DNA from: Lycium barbarum
Taxonomy: Eukaryota; Streptophyta; Magnoliopsida; Solanales; Solanaceae
Assembly (NCBI RefSeq): GCF_019175385.1
Contig: NC_083339.1
Location: forward strand, 116,173,601-116,237,600
Direction of reading: 5' to 3'
Length of the DNA: 64,000 nt
How positions within the stretch are numbered: the first letter of the stretch is position 1; each line of letters starts with the position of its first letter. The notes beneath the pieces were generated by a model that saw only the letters and a program-made list of their open reading frames with translations, was not told the DNA's origin and searched no databases. This document shows, one piece after another, positions 10,795 to 23,544 of the stretch. The translations under genes and the position numbers were made by a program.

Positions 10795-12343
10795 TGATGT
10801 GCCGTGAAATTACGGGATATTCGATGCTAATTTCTTAAGCTTTTGTAACTCTTCAAGCACTTTTGGTGTTACTTTTCGTGTATTTATGTCATTTTGTAGG
10901 ACAAGATGTCCGAAGAGCATAACAGATCAAAATGGAGCAAAATGGAGCAAAACAGGCCAAAATAGAAGAAGCGTGACCTGCGAGTCGCGGGTCACACATG
11001 CGAGCCGCATGTTCTGCAGCAAGTTTGTACAGAGATTTTGGAAATTTAAAGAAATTGGATGCAGCATCTGCAAACATCACCTACGAGACGCAGGTACCAC
11101 TTGCGAGACGCAGGTACCACTTGCGAGACGCATCCATGACCGCATGTGCTGCAAGTCATCTCTGTACATTACAAGACCTGCGAGGTTTTGTGCAACCAGC
11201 GAACCGCAGGTTGACCACGCGATACAACTTGCGAGACGCACGTTGCGCAAGCAGGGGTATTTTTGTATAATATTGGTGCTCTATTCAGTTTTATGTGATT
11301 TAGAAGTGATCGGAAGAAACCAAGTGAAAATAAAGTCAAAAAGAGGCCAAACTGGACAGTTTTGCAAAAACGGGACAGATTTGCAAAATTGAAACTTTGG
11401 GCTTTATTTTGTCATATTTTGACTTGGGAAAGTGGAGGAGCTACAAAAGAGAGACTTGGGGCATATCATTTTCATCTTTGACCACATTTCAAGCTTGGAG
11501 CTATGGTTCATCATCAACAACACCATTGGAGGAGAAGATTGGAGAACTTGAATGATAAATTTCTTAACCCTTTCTTCAATTCCTTACTTTGTATTGTATA
11601 TCTAGTGTGTAGTATTCCATTTCATTACTTGAATCTTGTTTATGAAAATATTCATTGTCCAAGTTTTGGATTGAACTCTTGTTTTGCTTATGTATTGAAT
11701 AATTTTTATTTCTAATGAAGTGGGTTAATATTTTTCTATCAACTCTTCATGCTTAAATGTCTCTTAATGGTTGCAAACATTATTTGTGCCTAAGTACTTT
11801 CACTTTTCTTGAGAAGGAAAGTGAAAGTTAGGAAAAGAGTTAGATAACAAGGATTTGGGTCATTAAATCCATCTAATAACTTGAGCTAGAGATAGGATAG
11901 TTAATTTGAGGTTGAATTGATTGTGTTTAACATCACACTCTAAGGCTTGAGAAAGCTTAGAGTGAAATTCATTGATTTGGTTGAGAGACTTTCAATGAGA
12001 TTTTTGAAATCATTATCTATTAATATAAACCCCCTCATAGTTGTAAAATCGTAAAATACATTGGATCGTTACTTGAGTGTAATCTCCTATTATTCATGCT
12101 TGTGGCCATTGATCATTTTACTTGCTTTGTAGGTTAGTTTACATTTCCGCATTAGTTATAATTCTCAAAAAACCAAAATATTATCTATCGTTTCGCTTAG
12201 CTTAGTAAGTGAAAGTTTCTTACTTTCTTATTCGCCTATTATATTGTTCCCTGTGGGATCGACCCCGACTCATAGTTGGGTAAATTTATATTGCATACGA
12301 CTGTGTACACTTTCTCTTTGGGGAGTGGATTTGGACGTTATCA
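10795..12343. mobile_element. Solo LTR (1549 bp) nested in the RT gene, TSD GAGGC
   Basis: The sequence starts TGATGTGCCG and ends GACGTTATCA (TG...CA). It is flanked by identical GAGGC at 10790-10794 and 12344-12348, and removing it restores the RT reading frame at the KLKRR/PMVEP junction. No second LTR or internal coding region is present, which is the signature of LTR-LTR recombination. It contains a short tandem repeat, cgagacgcaggtaccacttg, near 11090-11130. Its 3' end has ccctgtgggatcgaccccgac, a phrase common near the LTR end of several plant gypsy elements. Confidence 0.9.
11085..11135. repeat. Short tandem repeat within the solo LTR
   Basis: Two adjacent copies of gagacgcaggtaccacttgc, followed by a third partial gagacgc, form a period of about 21 bp. 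Related gcgag(a/t)cgcagg words recur at 10980-11240, giving this LTR an unusual CG-containing core. Confidence 0.75.
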
Positions 12344-13512
12344 GAGGCCCATGGTAGAGCCGAAGCACTCCTTCGTAAAAGATGAGGTAACAAAGCTTTT
12401 AAAAATAGGCTCTATCCGGGAGGTAAAGTAACCGGACTGGCTAGCGAATGCAGTGGTTGTGCCGAAGAAAGGTAATAAATTTAGAATGTGTGTTGATTAT
12501 AAGTATTTGAACAAAGCATGCCCGAAGGATTCATTTCCGATGCCTCACATCGATCGAATGATCGATGCGACGGCCGGGCATGAGATGTTAAGTTTTCTCG
12601 ATGCTTACTCCGGGTACAACCAAATCCGGATGCACCCGGAGGATCAAGAGAAAACATTCTTTATTACCCGATACGGGACTTACTGTTACAACGTCATGCC
12701 TTTCGGGTTAAAAAATACCGGTGCAACTTACTAACGCCTAGTTAATAGGATGTTCGAAGAACAGATAGGGAAAACAATGGAAGTTTATATTGATGACATG
12801 GTAGTCAAGTCCCTGGAAACAGAGGACCATTTAAAACATTTGCAGGAAACCTTTGATGTACTTCGTAAATACAACATGAAGCTTAACCCGGAGAAATGTG
12901 TTTTCGGTGTCCGATCTGGAAATTTTTTGGGTTTCATGGTGTCGAACTGGGAATTTAAATTAATCCGGACAAGATCAAAGTCATCGAGGATATTGAGGTG
13001 GTGAACAGCGTCAAGGGAGTGCAGAGGCTCACCGTAAGGATAGCAGCACTGAGTCTTTTCATTTCGAGGTTTTCGGATAAAAGTCACCGTTTCTTCTCAC
13101 TGCTGAGCAAGAAGAATGACTTCGTCTGGACACCGGAATGCCAAAAGGCCTTGCAGGAATTGAAAAGATACTTGTCCATCCCACCTCTGCTCCACACACC
13201 GAAGGCAGATGAGCAGTTGTTTCTCTACCTTGTCGTATCCGAGGTAGCGGTAAGTGGTGTTTTCATCCGAGAAGAAGCAGGTACGCAATTTCCAATATAT
13301 TATTTGAGTAGGACTTTAGGGGATGCGGAGACTCGTTATCCCCACCTCGAAAAGTTATCTTTGGCATTGGTAAGTGCTTCAAGAAAGCTGAAACCTTACT
13401 TTTAATGTCATCCAATATGCGTAGTAACTACTTACCCTCTAAAGAATGTCATGCATAAACCGGAATTGTCGGGTAGACTGACCAAATGGGCCGTAGAGAT
13501 TAGCGGATATGA
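12344..13512 (+). pseudogene. pol: RT and first RNase H domain of the Tat element
   Basis: The RT continues with the conserved blocks VVVPKK..KFRMCVDY (about 12453-12500), SFPMPHIDRMID, FLDAYSGYNQI, FGLKNTGATY and the catalytic YIDDMVVKS at about 12786-12812. A frameshift at about 12960 moves the frame. The RNase H part of Ty3-type polymerases follows (12998-13405: SKKNDFVWTPECQ, IYYLSRTL, ETRYPHLEKL). Further stops lie at about 12429 and 12732. The domain ends at the 4-kb solo LTR inserted in WAVEISGYD. It would convert element RNA to cDNA in the cytoplasm; it is now dead. Confidence 0.92.
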
Positions 13513-16407
13513 TGTTATACCCCATTTTAAACGGGTCAAATCGAAGTACAACATATCGGTGATTCCCAATTAATTATTTTAAGGAGTCGCCACCTAATTA
13601 TTTTAATGGTGAATTAGGACACCTAAGCATTAACTAAGGTAAAGCTAAACTAAATCTCCGTTAATGGTCTGCTTAATTAATGTGATTCTAGGTAAGGGTT
13701 CTAAATATCCTAATGGGAAGGTATTAGGCATCCATTAGAATCCGTTAATTACGGTTACCGACCAAACTTAGGTTAATAAAAAAAAAGAGGGTAAAATCTA
13801 TCACTAAACAATTTTTTTTTAAAATAATTGTTATCTATTATAACTAGGTGCGGATTAGCTAAAAAATGTAATGCTTAATATTAAAAATATTTACTTTAAC
13901 AATAGAATCTGTAAGAAATCCCAGAAAAATGTTAATCTTGCTTGCAACTTTTGAATTTAATGTTGAAAGAACTTGGTCTTAATAAAAATAATTACTTTCG
14001 TTGAAATCAAATTATTTAAAAATTTATAAGAAACTAACAGGTTTAATAGATCAAAAATAAGAGGGTTGTAAATTAGTGACAATCTGAACTCTTATTAATT
14101 TAAGAATACTTAATAGGTTAAATCTCGAATCAGTGATATACTTTCTAAAAGGGGAGCACTTCATCTGACTATTTTTAAAATCGACACTTAAATAACGATG
14201 TAATGGGTATCATAAAGAACTCTAAAATAAGGAAAAAGGCTAACTACTGGTTGTTACGTCAACTACCCCTCTAAATTAAGTGTTCTAAGGTCAACAATCT
14301 TAAACCAAACAAACATTCACACGTAAGAAAAAAAAAAAAAAAAACAATTAGTTAATCCTAATACGAGCTAAAAAATGCAGCTGAACTCCTTTCGGCTCCC
14401 CTCATCTTCATTCCGCCCGGATGTTTTCAAGAGAGGAAAGAATCAATGTAGAACAGATGGGGGTCCTGAATCTAGCGGCGGTATCGAGTCTCAAAATGAG
14501 ACTTCTTGTGGCAACGAGAGTCTTTTATGGAGACTCCATGTGTACTCCAAAGTGTACATGCAAAAAAAAAAGATAAAGATTAGTATAAAGTTCAAAGAAA
14601 ATACAGCAACAAAATGAAGCATCAAGACAACAGCTTTTAGAACCTCAAGAGTGAATCAGATAGTGATGAAGTTTTAAAAAAATGGGTAGCAGTTATAGCA
14701 GTTTTAGAAGCAGCAGATCAAACATGCTCATGAGATGATAGATCTAAGAATATTGTTGTGTTTCTCTCGGAATAGCAGCAGCAACATTTTTGCTACACAA
14801 CACTCAAAAGCGATATTAATTTGCAGCAAAATTGGCAAGCAAATGACATCGGAGTATTTCTAATCAGCCCCCTCATAATCATGTAACAAGTTCAGGTAAA
14901 ATGCAGCAAGACACTGGGCCAACACAACGAATGTCCAACCAATCATAGAAGCAGTTCTAAAATCTATCCACTGGTCCTAAAAGATAATGCATTCAAATCT
15001 TAACTTATTGCCACAAAATAGTGACCAAAATAGATTCATAGCTTGCTATTCTCTTTGTTCATTAATTGGTTCAACTGACTTTAAAGCCTATTGCTACAAA
15101 TGTTCATAAAAGAAAAAAACTTATTTTGACACATACTCCATACAAATGAAAGTGATGAAATAGACAGGAAAGTGAATGTAGGACACATAACACTTCATGC
15201 TTGATTATTCAAGTTTAGGATGGCATTTAGCTGAGGTTTTCACTTTTAACTAAGGATTGGAAATTAAACAAACTGAATTTTAGGAACTGGAGGCAACTAA
15301 AAAAATGAATCTGCATAATATGTCAGCCATTCAACAGCCCCGAACTAAACCTACTCAAACCAAATAGGAGAAACAAGACAACATCCATATTACCTAAAAG
15401 GGGGTAGGAGATGGACAAACATTACTAAGTACTCTTGAAACGTTAAACTAAAAACATCATTTCCAAATTTCAAACAAGGACTTTTCGACTCATATTTTGT
15501 CAAATAACCTTAAAAGAGATAAACTATTTAAAGCATTTATATTCTTATATTGATTTAAAGAGAAAGATAGGCTCGAAGAATAAAAGAGGGAAGCATTGCT
15601 CAACTTAGGAAGTAAATTAGTTTGTAAAATCCAGATAGCTAAATCCTAAGCGAAAGGTGAACTTCATTACAAATATGAAGTCAGAAAACACATATTCTAC
15701 AAATAAGGTTCAAATAGCCAAAACTCAGCCCAACAGTGAATGTGTAGGAATATCATTAACACTCAGTCCATGAAGAAAACATTTATTTAAACTAGTTAAG
15801 CTAACATGGCCAAATTTTATACTCGTAAATTAAAGCTTTAAGCATCTGAATCCCAAGAACTTAAGTAAAGAGAACTGAGATGTAAACACGCCCAACGATC
15901 CAGAACTAATCTAACTAATCCACAATCACAGAACTATATAAAAACATAAAGAAAAGGGAAGAGCGCTAGAATTGAAATAGGGAAGACCATTACTTACCCA
16001 ACTCCAACAACATTAAAAACTAAGCTAATCTTATGAGAAATCGAAAAGACACAGAACTTAAAAAATGAAAATAAACTCTGACGAGGAAGAATATTACACT
16101 AAAGGAATACAAACTAGCAATCTAAACATACCAAATTAGAACCAACTAAACTAAACTAATCTAACTACATAAATTTACATAGAACAGAACTGAAGCGAAA
16201 GGAGAAGGAGGATTACCGACCTGTTTGGGGTGCAGCGAACAGGGTGCGGGGTCTCAAATCTACGCTCAAACACTAACAACTCCGAGCTTGAATACGCTCA
16301 GATTCGAAGCGATGGCAGAGGCGAAAGAGAGATTAAGACAACTTAGTATTTCGAGTAAAGACTAAGGAGTATTGGAACTGAGGAAAATTAATACTTTTGG
16401 AAGAATA

Positions 16408-16432
16408 AAGGCGACCCCCCCCCCCCCCCCCA
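16408..16432. repeat. Poly-C tract
   Basis: A run of about 17 C residues followed by an A tract lies in the 4-kb solo LTR near its putative transcription start. It is a length-variable homopolymer. Confidence 0.8.
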
Positions 16433-17164
16433 AAAAAAATATCCCCTCTACGGTTCCAAGAAATTCGTATTTATAGATCCAGATTAGGGTTCTTAGAGTG
16501 ATGCTTTTGGGCGGGAGTTGAAAGTGAAATTGAAATCAAATTCCCAAGCCTTTGAAATCCGAACGTTGGAGATATTATGTGATGGTCCAGGCATTACCCG
16601 AAATGGTGAAACTTGGTCTGAAATTGGAAATGAGCGTTGGGAAATAGCTGGAGATGGGAAACGAACAAAGCTTCCATCAATGCATTGCCCAAAATGGTGG
16701 GGCAAACGACTGAGAAAGTGAAATCTCATTGAAACTTTGCAAAAAAATGGCTGAAAAATAGCTGGGTTTACATTGAACTTGCTATGTATCAGTGTGGGGC
16801 TTTAGGGTTCATTTGGTTGCTGCTAGTTCTTTGTGAAGAATGAAAAAGGGGTTTGGTATTTAATGCTTTAGTGGGCCGGGTTATAGGGTTGTTGGGCTTG
16901 TGGAAAACATTTGGGCCTCCACTTGTAGATGGGCTAACTTCTGATGGCCGGAATTGGGTCATTTGTTTTGGACTTAAAATTTATCGGAGCTCCTAGACCA
17001 AAATGAAAGACACTCTTTAGTTAATTATATATTACCGCGTGCTACAATATTACTTAATATAAAAATATATTTATTAGTACTCAAATAAAATTCATGATAT
17101 CGTAATAGTTGCGCAATAAGTAAAAAAAAATGCGATGCGTTTTCGCGTAAGATGCTAAATAGGA

Positions 17165-17332
17165 AAGCTAAAAATGATCATGACGATAATAGTGATCATA
17201 ATAGTGATGATAATAGTGATAATAGTAATAATAATGGCGGTAATAATGGCGGTAATAATAGCGATCATAATAGCGATAATAATAGTGATAATAATAATAA
17301 TAGTGATAATAATAATAATAATAATAATAGTG

Positions 17333-17376
<44 letters not shown>

Positions 17377-17424
17377 CGTGATAATAATAATAATGGCAGT
17401 AATAATTGTGATAATAACCAATGA
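17165..17424. repeat. Degenerate (ATAATAGTG / AAT)n microsatellite, ~260 bp
   Basis: The array of gataatagtgat-type hexa- to nonamers grades into pure (AAT)n at about 17338-17373 and back. The long Asn-rich or Ile-rich ORFs in three frames are artefacts of this repeat. It lies near one end of the 4-kb LTR. Confidence 0.9.
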
Positions 17425-17547
17425 CTATAGTTGGATAATGAAAAACGACGATAGTAATAAAAGCTAATTTGTCATATTAGTAATTATTCTTAAGTTGGCG
17501 CAAATAAATGCTTCGGAAGAAAGGCGGGACAAAATTGGGTGTCAACA

Positions 17548-18170
17548 TATGATATCGAATATAAACCTAGGACGGCCATTAAGCCTCAAATCTTGGCCGA
17601 TTTTGTGGCAGATTTTACCCCCGCTATGATCCCCGAGGTCGAGAAAGAGCTTCTGCTAACCTCGGGAAAGGCTTTGGGTATCTGATCTTTACATACGGAC
17701 GGGGCCTCAAACCTAAAGGGTTCCAGGCTGGGCATCATCCTCAAAACCCCCGCCGGGAATGCCATTAGGCAGTCGATTAGAACTATTAAATTGACTAACA
17801 ATGAAGCCGAGTATGAGGCTATGATTGAAGGTTTGGAATTCGCTCGGAGTCTGGGGGCTGAAATAATCGAAGCAAATGCGACTCTCTCTTGGTCGTTAAC
17901 TAAGTGAATGGCGTCTTCGAGGTTAAGGATGAATGTATGCAAAGATATTTGGAGAAAACTCAGGTGATATTGCACCGGTTTAAAGAGTGGACCATGCAGC
18001 ATGTACCCAGGGAGCAGAATAACGAAGCCTACGTGTTGGCCAATTTGGCCTCTTCAGTCGAAGGGGAGGAAATCAACCCCGGTACCATAGTGCAGTTGAT
18101 GAATTCGGCGGTAGAAAACGGGCATGGTAAGATAAATACGATGGGTCTAACTTGGGATTAGTGCAACAAA
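17548..18170 (+). pseudogene. pol: Second (archaeal-type) RNase H domain of the Tat element
   Basis: After the nested LTR the text resumes with YDIEYKPR..KPQILADFVADF. It continues with the hallmark HTDGASN (first catalytic Asp, about 17695), KLTNNEAEYEAM (catalytic Glu, about 17800) and, after a frameshift near 17880, a CDSLLVVN-like segment, then VPREQN. A CAA-to-TAA nonsense occurs at about 17904. A second RNase H is diagnostic of the Tat clade and is thought to replace or assist the first in removing RNA from the hybrid. Confidence 0.88.
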
Positions 18171-19393
18171 TACATCGACTCCTTGCAAGATGGAAAGCTC
18201 CCGAGTGACCCAAAGAATCACGGTCACTAAGGACCAAAGCAGCACGGTTTTGCTTAATAGACGGTCAATTGTATCGACGGTCCTTCTTCAGACCCCTGGC
18301 CAAGTGTTTGGGTCCCGGAGAAACCGATTATGTGATGAGAGAAGTCCACGTGGGTACCTGCGGTAATCACTCCGGTGCAGAAGCCTTGGTTCGAAAAATT
18401 ATCAGAGCTGGTTATTACTGGAACCGGATGGAGGAGGTCGCGAAGAATTTTGTCCGAAAATATGATGGGTGTCAAAGGCATTCCCCGATGATCCATCAGC
18501 CTGGGGAGTTGCTACACCCAGTAATATCACCTTGGCCATTCATGAAGTGGGGAATGGACATCGTTGGTCCTTTGCCATAGGAACCAGGTAAGGCCTGTTT
18601 CATTTTATTTATGACTGACTATTTCTCAAATTAGGTTGAAGCGCAGGCCTTCGAAAAGATTAGAGAAAAGGAGGTTATTGACTTTATATGGGACCATATT
18701 ATCTGTCGTTTCGGCATCCCGGCCGAAATAACTTGTTATAATGGCCCTCAGTTCGTGGGCAGCAAGGTCAGTAATTTCCTCGAAGGGTTAAAGATCAAGA
18801 AAATTGTATCAACTCCGTATCACCCGAGTGCAAACGGACAGGCGGAATCCACGAAAAAAACAATAATTCAAAATCAAAGAAAAAGACTTGAAACATCAAA
18901 GCATCAGTGGAGGGAAGTTCTACCGGAGGTATTATGGGCTTACAGAACTATATCAAAATCAAGCACGAGAGAAACGCCTTTCTCGTTGGTTTACGGGGCC
19001 GAAGCACTCATCCCAGTAGAAGTTGGCGAACCGAGCCTCCGATTCAAATATGCCACCGGTGGGTCAAACGAGGAGGCCATGGCCATAAAACTCGACCTCG
19101 CAGACGAACTACGCGAAAATGCGTTGGTCCGTATTGCAGCTCAGAAACATAGAATGGAGAGGTACTACAACCGGAGGGCCAATTTTTGACATTTCCAAGT
19201 TGGGGACTTGGTGCTTCGGAAAGTTACTTTGAACACCAAGAATCCCAACGACGAGAAGTTGGGTCCGAACTGGGAAGGGTCGTACAAGATAACAGGAATA
19301 ACGGGCAAAGGGTCGTACCAGCTGGAATCCATGGACAGACAACGGTTGCGCAATAACTGGAATGTGGCTCATTTAAAGAGATACTACTGTTAA
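18171..19393 (+). pseudogene. int: Integrase of the Tat element, catalytic Asp lost
   Basis: An HHCC zinc-binding domain is readable (VHVGTCGNHSGAE about 18346, YDGCQRH about 18462). The core follows with MDIVGPLP (first Asp, about 18557). The second catalytic Asp should appear in a DNGPQF motif, but here the text is TCYNGPQF near 18731, so the Asp is Tyr. STPYHPSANGQAES gives the Glu near 18845. The C-terminal domain with KVTLNTKNP..LGPNWEG..WNVAHLKRYYC ends at the TAA at 19391. The frame shifts near 18578 and 19187. Even without these, strand transfer would be abolished by the Asp-to-Tyr change. Confidence 0.9.
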
Positions 19394-20481
19394 GGTATGG
19401 ATGCCAACCCTTGTGTCATTTTTTGTTGTTAACCTGTCTTCTTTTTTGCAGAAAGTCGGGTACCGGACGAAGTTAGGTCAGAAAACACGTGTTGCACTCT
19501 TTCCTTAGTACGGTTTTGTCCCGAAGTGGGTTTTTTGACAATGTTTTTAATGAGGCAACACGTACAACGTGTTACTATGAAAACAAGGCAAAGTATCCGG
19601 GAACACGGGGTATACCCCTCGAGCGGGAACTTGATAGTGCTTACCCGATCATGCAGCTCGAATAAACACTAGGGGACTATCACACCCACATCGAAGTCTA
19701 CCCCGGAAAGTTAAAGGGAGTTCAATTCAACAAAGCAGATGGTCACTGTTAAGTGCCTACCCAGGAAAAGTCCTCGAAATGTTATATTTCTTATCCTTAT
19801 CTAATCCCGGACCTTCTGTGTTAGGTTTTGATGTAAGGACCAAACAATCAAAAACGAATCGTGTCCACTCAGTATTTGCTACGGCAAAAGCAAAAGGAAA
19901 CGGATGAAGTCTTCATATTATGTACGTGCAAATACTTGCAATATAAAGAAAATTATGAAAAATTCATCTCGGACATGTCTTCTTATTAAATACCCTACTC
20001 CGGGGACTACCATCGAATTTCGACAAGTGCAACAAGGTCGTATTGAACCAAGCCAAAAAAATTTAACACCCTCGAATGGGGACTGCCGTATCAAAATTTG
20101 ACAAGGCAGGGATTCAGGTGTCCGAACCTAATCTATGACAAGTAAGTGGTCGAAAAACCTCGACCCTAAAATGCCTAACGTGATTCAGAGACGTCTGAAT
20201 TCACAAAGCATAAATAAGTCCCACGGGCAAATCACTCAATCAAATCCTCGGACAAAAATGTACCGAACGAAAAGAAAATCCAACACTTAGGCACAGTCCG
20301 AACCTTTGACTATTCCTAACGGGATAAGTGATTAAGGCAAATATCATAACAAGTATTCGGATAAAATAATGAAGAGACAAACAAAAAGGAAATGCTCATT
20401 TCATAAACGAAGGGTTTTTACACTTGAACTTTTCACAAGTCAAAAGGGAAAAACAAAATAAAGGCTAGTGCAGGCCCTGAT
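19394..20481. other. Non-coding 3' spacer of the Tat element
   Basis: No domain is recognised between the integrase stop and the end of the antisense gene. The region includes the phrase cgaatggggactgccg and similar G-rich words common in Tat spacers. It probably contains the polyadenylation region of the antisense gene. Confidence 0.5.
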
Positions 20482-23275
20482 CTACCTGGTGCGACTGGAG
20501 CCCGAGTCCTCGGAGATTGTTCGCTCGGAATCCTCAGACTCAGAATCGAGGGCTTTCTTAGCCTCCTCCTCAATTGCTTTAGCTTCAAGTATCTGAGCCT
20601 GGAGGTCCCCTAATCTTTGTTGAGCCTGTTCGAGGGTAACCCTCCGGGATTTCCACTAACCACAATCGTAGTACGAGCCTTGGCAGCCTCCACATCCTTA
20701 AGAGACTCTTCTAAGTCGGCCTCGGCTTTTGCCAATTTAGCCGCCAATTCTGATTGCTCTTCTTTGAGAATTCTTTGAATTGGGGTAGCCGACTCGAGCT
20801 CGGCCTTAAGCTCGTCATTGGCCTCAGCTGCCTCCTCGAATTTGCTCTTGAGCTCATCACTAATTCGGGCCCGAGCCTCGGCCTTCTGCTCGACTACCTT
20901 CAGCTTCTCTTTGTCTTTAACATTTTTGGATTCAAGTAACTGATGCCTCTCTGCCATCTTCACGGCATCAGCCTTGACCGAATCAAGTTCACTTCGAAGT
21001 TGGGAGATAGTGGCCTCGAGTTCCCCGAGCCTCGAAGTAAAACGGGCACTGTCCTGGCTAAGGCCGGCCTTATACGCTTGCAGGAGCCAATTCTTTTCAA
21101 CCGGCTAACTCGGCCTTCATACGAAGGTTTTCGGCCTTCGCCACTTCGAGCTCGGGTTGAAGGTTGGAAAGGGCAGCGGCCCGGCACAATTGATCTTCTT
21201 TTTCTCGCAGAAGGTGCTGGAACTTCTCCATTTCACGATCCTGGGCATCCAGCTGGCCCTTTAAGTCGTTAACCTCGTGCTGAGCACGGATAAAGGCCTC
21301 ATTGACAAGCACAACACTCTGCAGAAGAAACAAATAAAGTTAAACTTGGATAAAGCTAGAGCCGAGGATCATATTGAATTATGGAAAGATTGGATGATAA
21401 GCTTACTCGGTTTCCTGCGTGCATGCCCTCATTAATGAGGCACTTCCAGGGGACTCCGGCCATCTTTCTCTTATCCGAGTCCGAAATGAGAGGCCTCAGA
21501 TAGCTTGCTACTCCCAAAGGACGGGACAAAAAGCTGAAATCCTCGGGGACGGTGACTATGGCCGATTTTGTCCTTCTCGGCTCCATGCTAAGGGCCGGAA
21601 AGATACCTACTAGGCTATCCCTTGCACCAGTTTCGGTGGCCGAATAGCTGCCCTCGTGGCTCGAGGGATAAGGAGATGTCCGAAACCGGAAGCTTCCCCG
21701 GTTGCAGGTGGGGCATCCGAGAACATGTCATCGAGGTTATCAAACCTCGGCGCAGGAGTAAGAGAAGTTGGAGCAGCCCCAGCGGTCTTGGTAGAAGCAG
21801 GTTCCTCGGATATTACAGTTGGGTCACCACCAGGAAGTGGGCTGGTATCCATTGGAGCCTCGGTATCAGGGGTCGACTCTGCTCTTTGTTCGGCCTCAAT
21901 ATTCGAAGATGGCCCGGATCTTCTAGGCCTTTGCAAGGGAATTTCCTCGGGGGAAGCATCACCTGAAATGTCAATGAATTCAATTGACCTTAGAGGAGTT
22001 GGAAAAAAAACTTCTTCCCCACCTGTGTGCTGAGCCGGAATGGAAGGTCCTTCTTCAGTTGTAAGGAAGGTCGGAATGGTGGCTTCCTCCTCTGAAACAG
22101 AGGTGACAGAAGGGCCCTCACGGACTCTTCTAATAAGAAATTCGGGCTCTGATTTATCCCTTAGAGTCAGAATAACGCTCATTGCCCTTTTCTTTGGTTT
22201 CTTCCCTTTGTCCGAGGGCCTTCTCCATCTCTTACCGGCAACAACAATGAGCCGAGATGACCCTGCCGTATCAAATTTAGGAACTGGTGCAGCAGGCTCA
22301 GCTTCCAGTTCCGATCTTGGCTCCACCGAGCCCTTGGGTAAACCTGAATACCGAAGGGGTTATAAAAAGAAAAGGAAAAAGGAGAGGATGCAATATATAC
22401 CAAATCAAGGAGAAGATTACCGTGATTTTGGGCAACCCATCGGCCAAGCGACAGGTCCCCCCATATCCGTTGTTCATGAGTGTGTTGACCGATGATTGCT
22501 CCAACCCAATCGGTCATGTTCCGGACGGCCGGAGGTATCCATGCATCGGCTGATAAACAGAAAAAAGGGAAGAAATCACATGTATGCAAGGGAGCAAGTG
22601 TTGATAAATCATGGAGGAAGAATAATTATAGAAGGGAGAACTGAGAAACTTACACCTGTCGTTCTATCTCTCCGGAAAGGGCATGTACTCGACCGGAATA
22701 ATGTCCGCGGTTTCTTACCCGGACATAACGTTCCAACCACCCTCGATCTTTATCCTCATCTAGTTTGGAAAAGATCGGGTTCTGACCTCACTTTGCGAGC
22801 TTTATCACCCCCCCTCAGAAGAGGCTCGGGGAATATAACCGGATGAAGTGCGCCATTGTGAATTCCCTTTTGACGTTATTGGCTAGTAACCGGAGGCAGG
22901 CCACGGTCCTTCAGATAATCGGCCCAATTTGGGCCAAAGTCACATTGTATGTCCTTCTCTATGATCGATAATAGACTCGTCAGGCCCAGGGGCGAACACT
23001 TGCACTGGACGGTTATCCCATCCGCAGTCGGCCCAAACCTGGTCAAGTTTATCCTCTATAATAGACGAAGGATATCGCCTTACATTGAAACCCCTATCCG
23101 CAATCGGAGAAGGCTTCTCGACGTCAAATTCTTTGTTGTAGTTGGGTTTGGTCGGCACTATGTCCAAAGCAGTTGGTTCAACGAAAGTTTTTCCCTTGAG
23201 TTTCGAGGCTAGCTCGGCTACCTGAGAAGAAACCGAGGGAACATCTTGGGAAGTAGTTTCAGTGTTGGCAGACAT
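20482..23275 (-). pseudogene. Antisense ORF gene in the 3' spacer of the Tat element
   Basis: The minus-strand coding pieces read in order. The ATG at 23275 begins MSANTETTSQDVPSV. After frameshifts come a conserved-looking block DFGPNWADYLKDRGLPPVT (about 22880-22935), an AWIPPAVRNMTDWV exon (about 22500-22545), a long acidic/proline-rich exon (21610-22326), MEPRRTKSAIV..KRKMAGVPW (21410-21586), and two charged coiled-coil exons (21097-21333, 20610-20963). The last ends EDSGSSRTR with a stop at 20482. At least four introns are implied. The protein resembles hydrophilic coiled-coil products of antisense ORFs reported in Tat-lineage elements; its function is unknown. A TATA box is at about 23546-23556. 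Frameshifts and stops show it is decayed. Confidence 0.75.
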
Positions 23276-23544
23276 TTGGAAGATGTGAAAAAGAAGATTT
23301 GAGAATTTGAAGTGGGAAACAAAACAGTTGGAGGAAATATAAGAAAGATGGAAAAGGCAGTTGAAGAATGCAAAATGACAAGTGAAAGAGGTAACAAAGG
23401 AGCACTTTCAATCAAAATATAGCAAATGGAGAAGATGGCAAGTTGGTTTCTTACGATCAAATGAGTAAGAAATGATGAATTGTAACAATCTGGTGAGCAA
23501 GAAATGAATGAAGAAGTGAAAATTGGAAAATGAAATGGTCAAGG

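Larger units (their letters stand above)
13513..17547 (-). mobile_element. Solo LTR-like element (4035 bp) nested in RNase H, TSD TATGA
   Basis: On the plus strand it begins TGTTATACCCC and ends GGGTGTCAACA, with identical TATGA at 13508-13512 and 17548-17552. Removal restores the RNase H text GYDIEYKPR. The minus-strand orientation is suggested by a TATA-like tctataaatacg at about 16468-16480 and by a GC-rich transcribed-leader-like stretch after it. The region near 13575-13770 (gagtcgccacctaatta; ggtaagggttct; ggtattaggcat) is homologous to the element at 34884-37564, so the two are one family. No internal protein domains or second LTR are seen. A long single LTR of a Tat/Ogre-type element is the simplest reading; a large non-coding element is the alternative. 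Confidence 0.8.

Noticed and set aside
16493..16729. Overlapping ORFs of 67-78 aa inside the 4-kb solo LTR
   Set aside because: Both strands are open with no recognisable domain and the related 2.7-kb element lacks them.
17152..17467. Overlapping Asn-rich and Ile-rich ORFs on both strands
   Set aside because: They are produced by the AAT/GATAAT repeat in the solo LTR; no domain, start context or codon structure.
20943..22495. Plus-strand ORFs opposite the antisense gene
   Set aside because: The minus-strand frames give coherent coiled-coil and exon sequences with splice-like borders; the plus frames are Arg/Gly/Ser-rich shadows.
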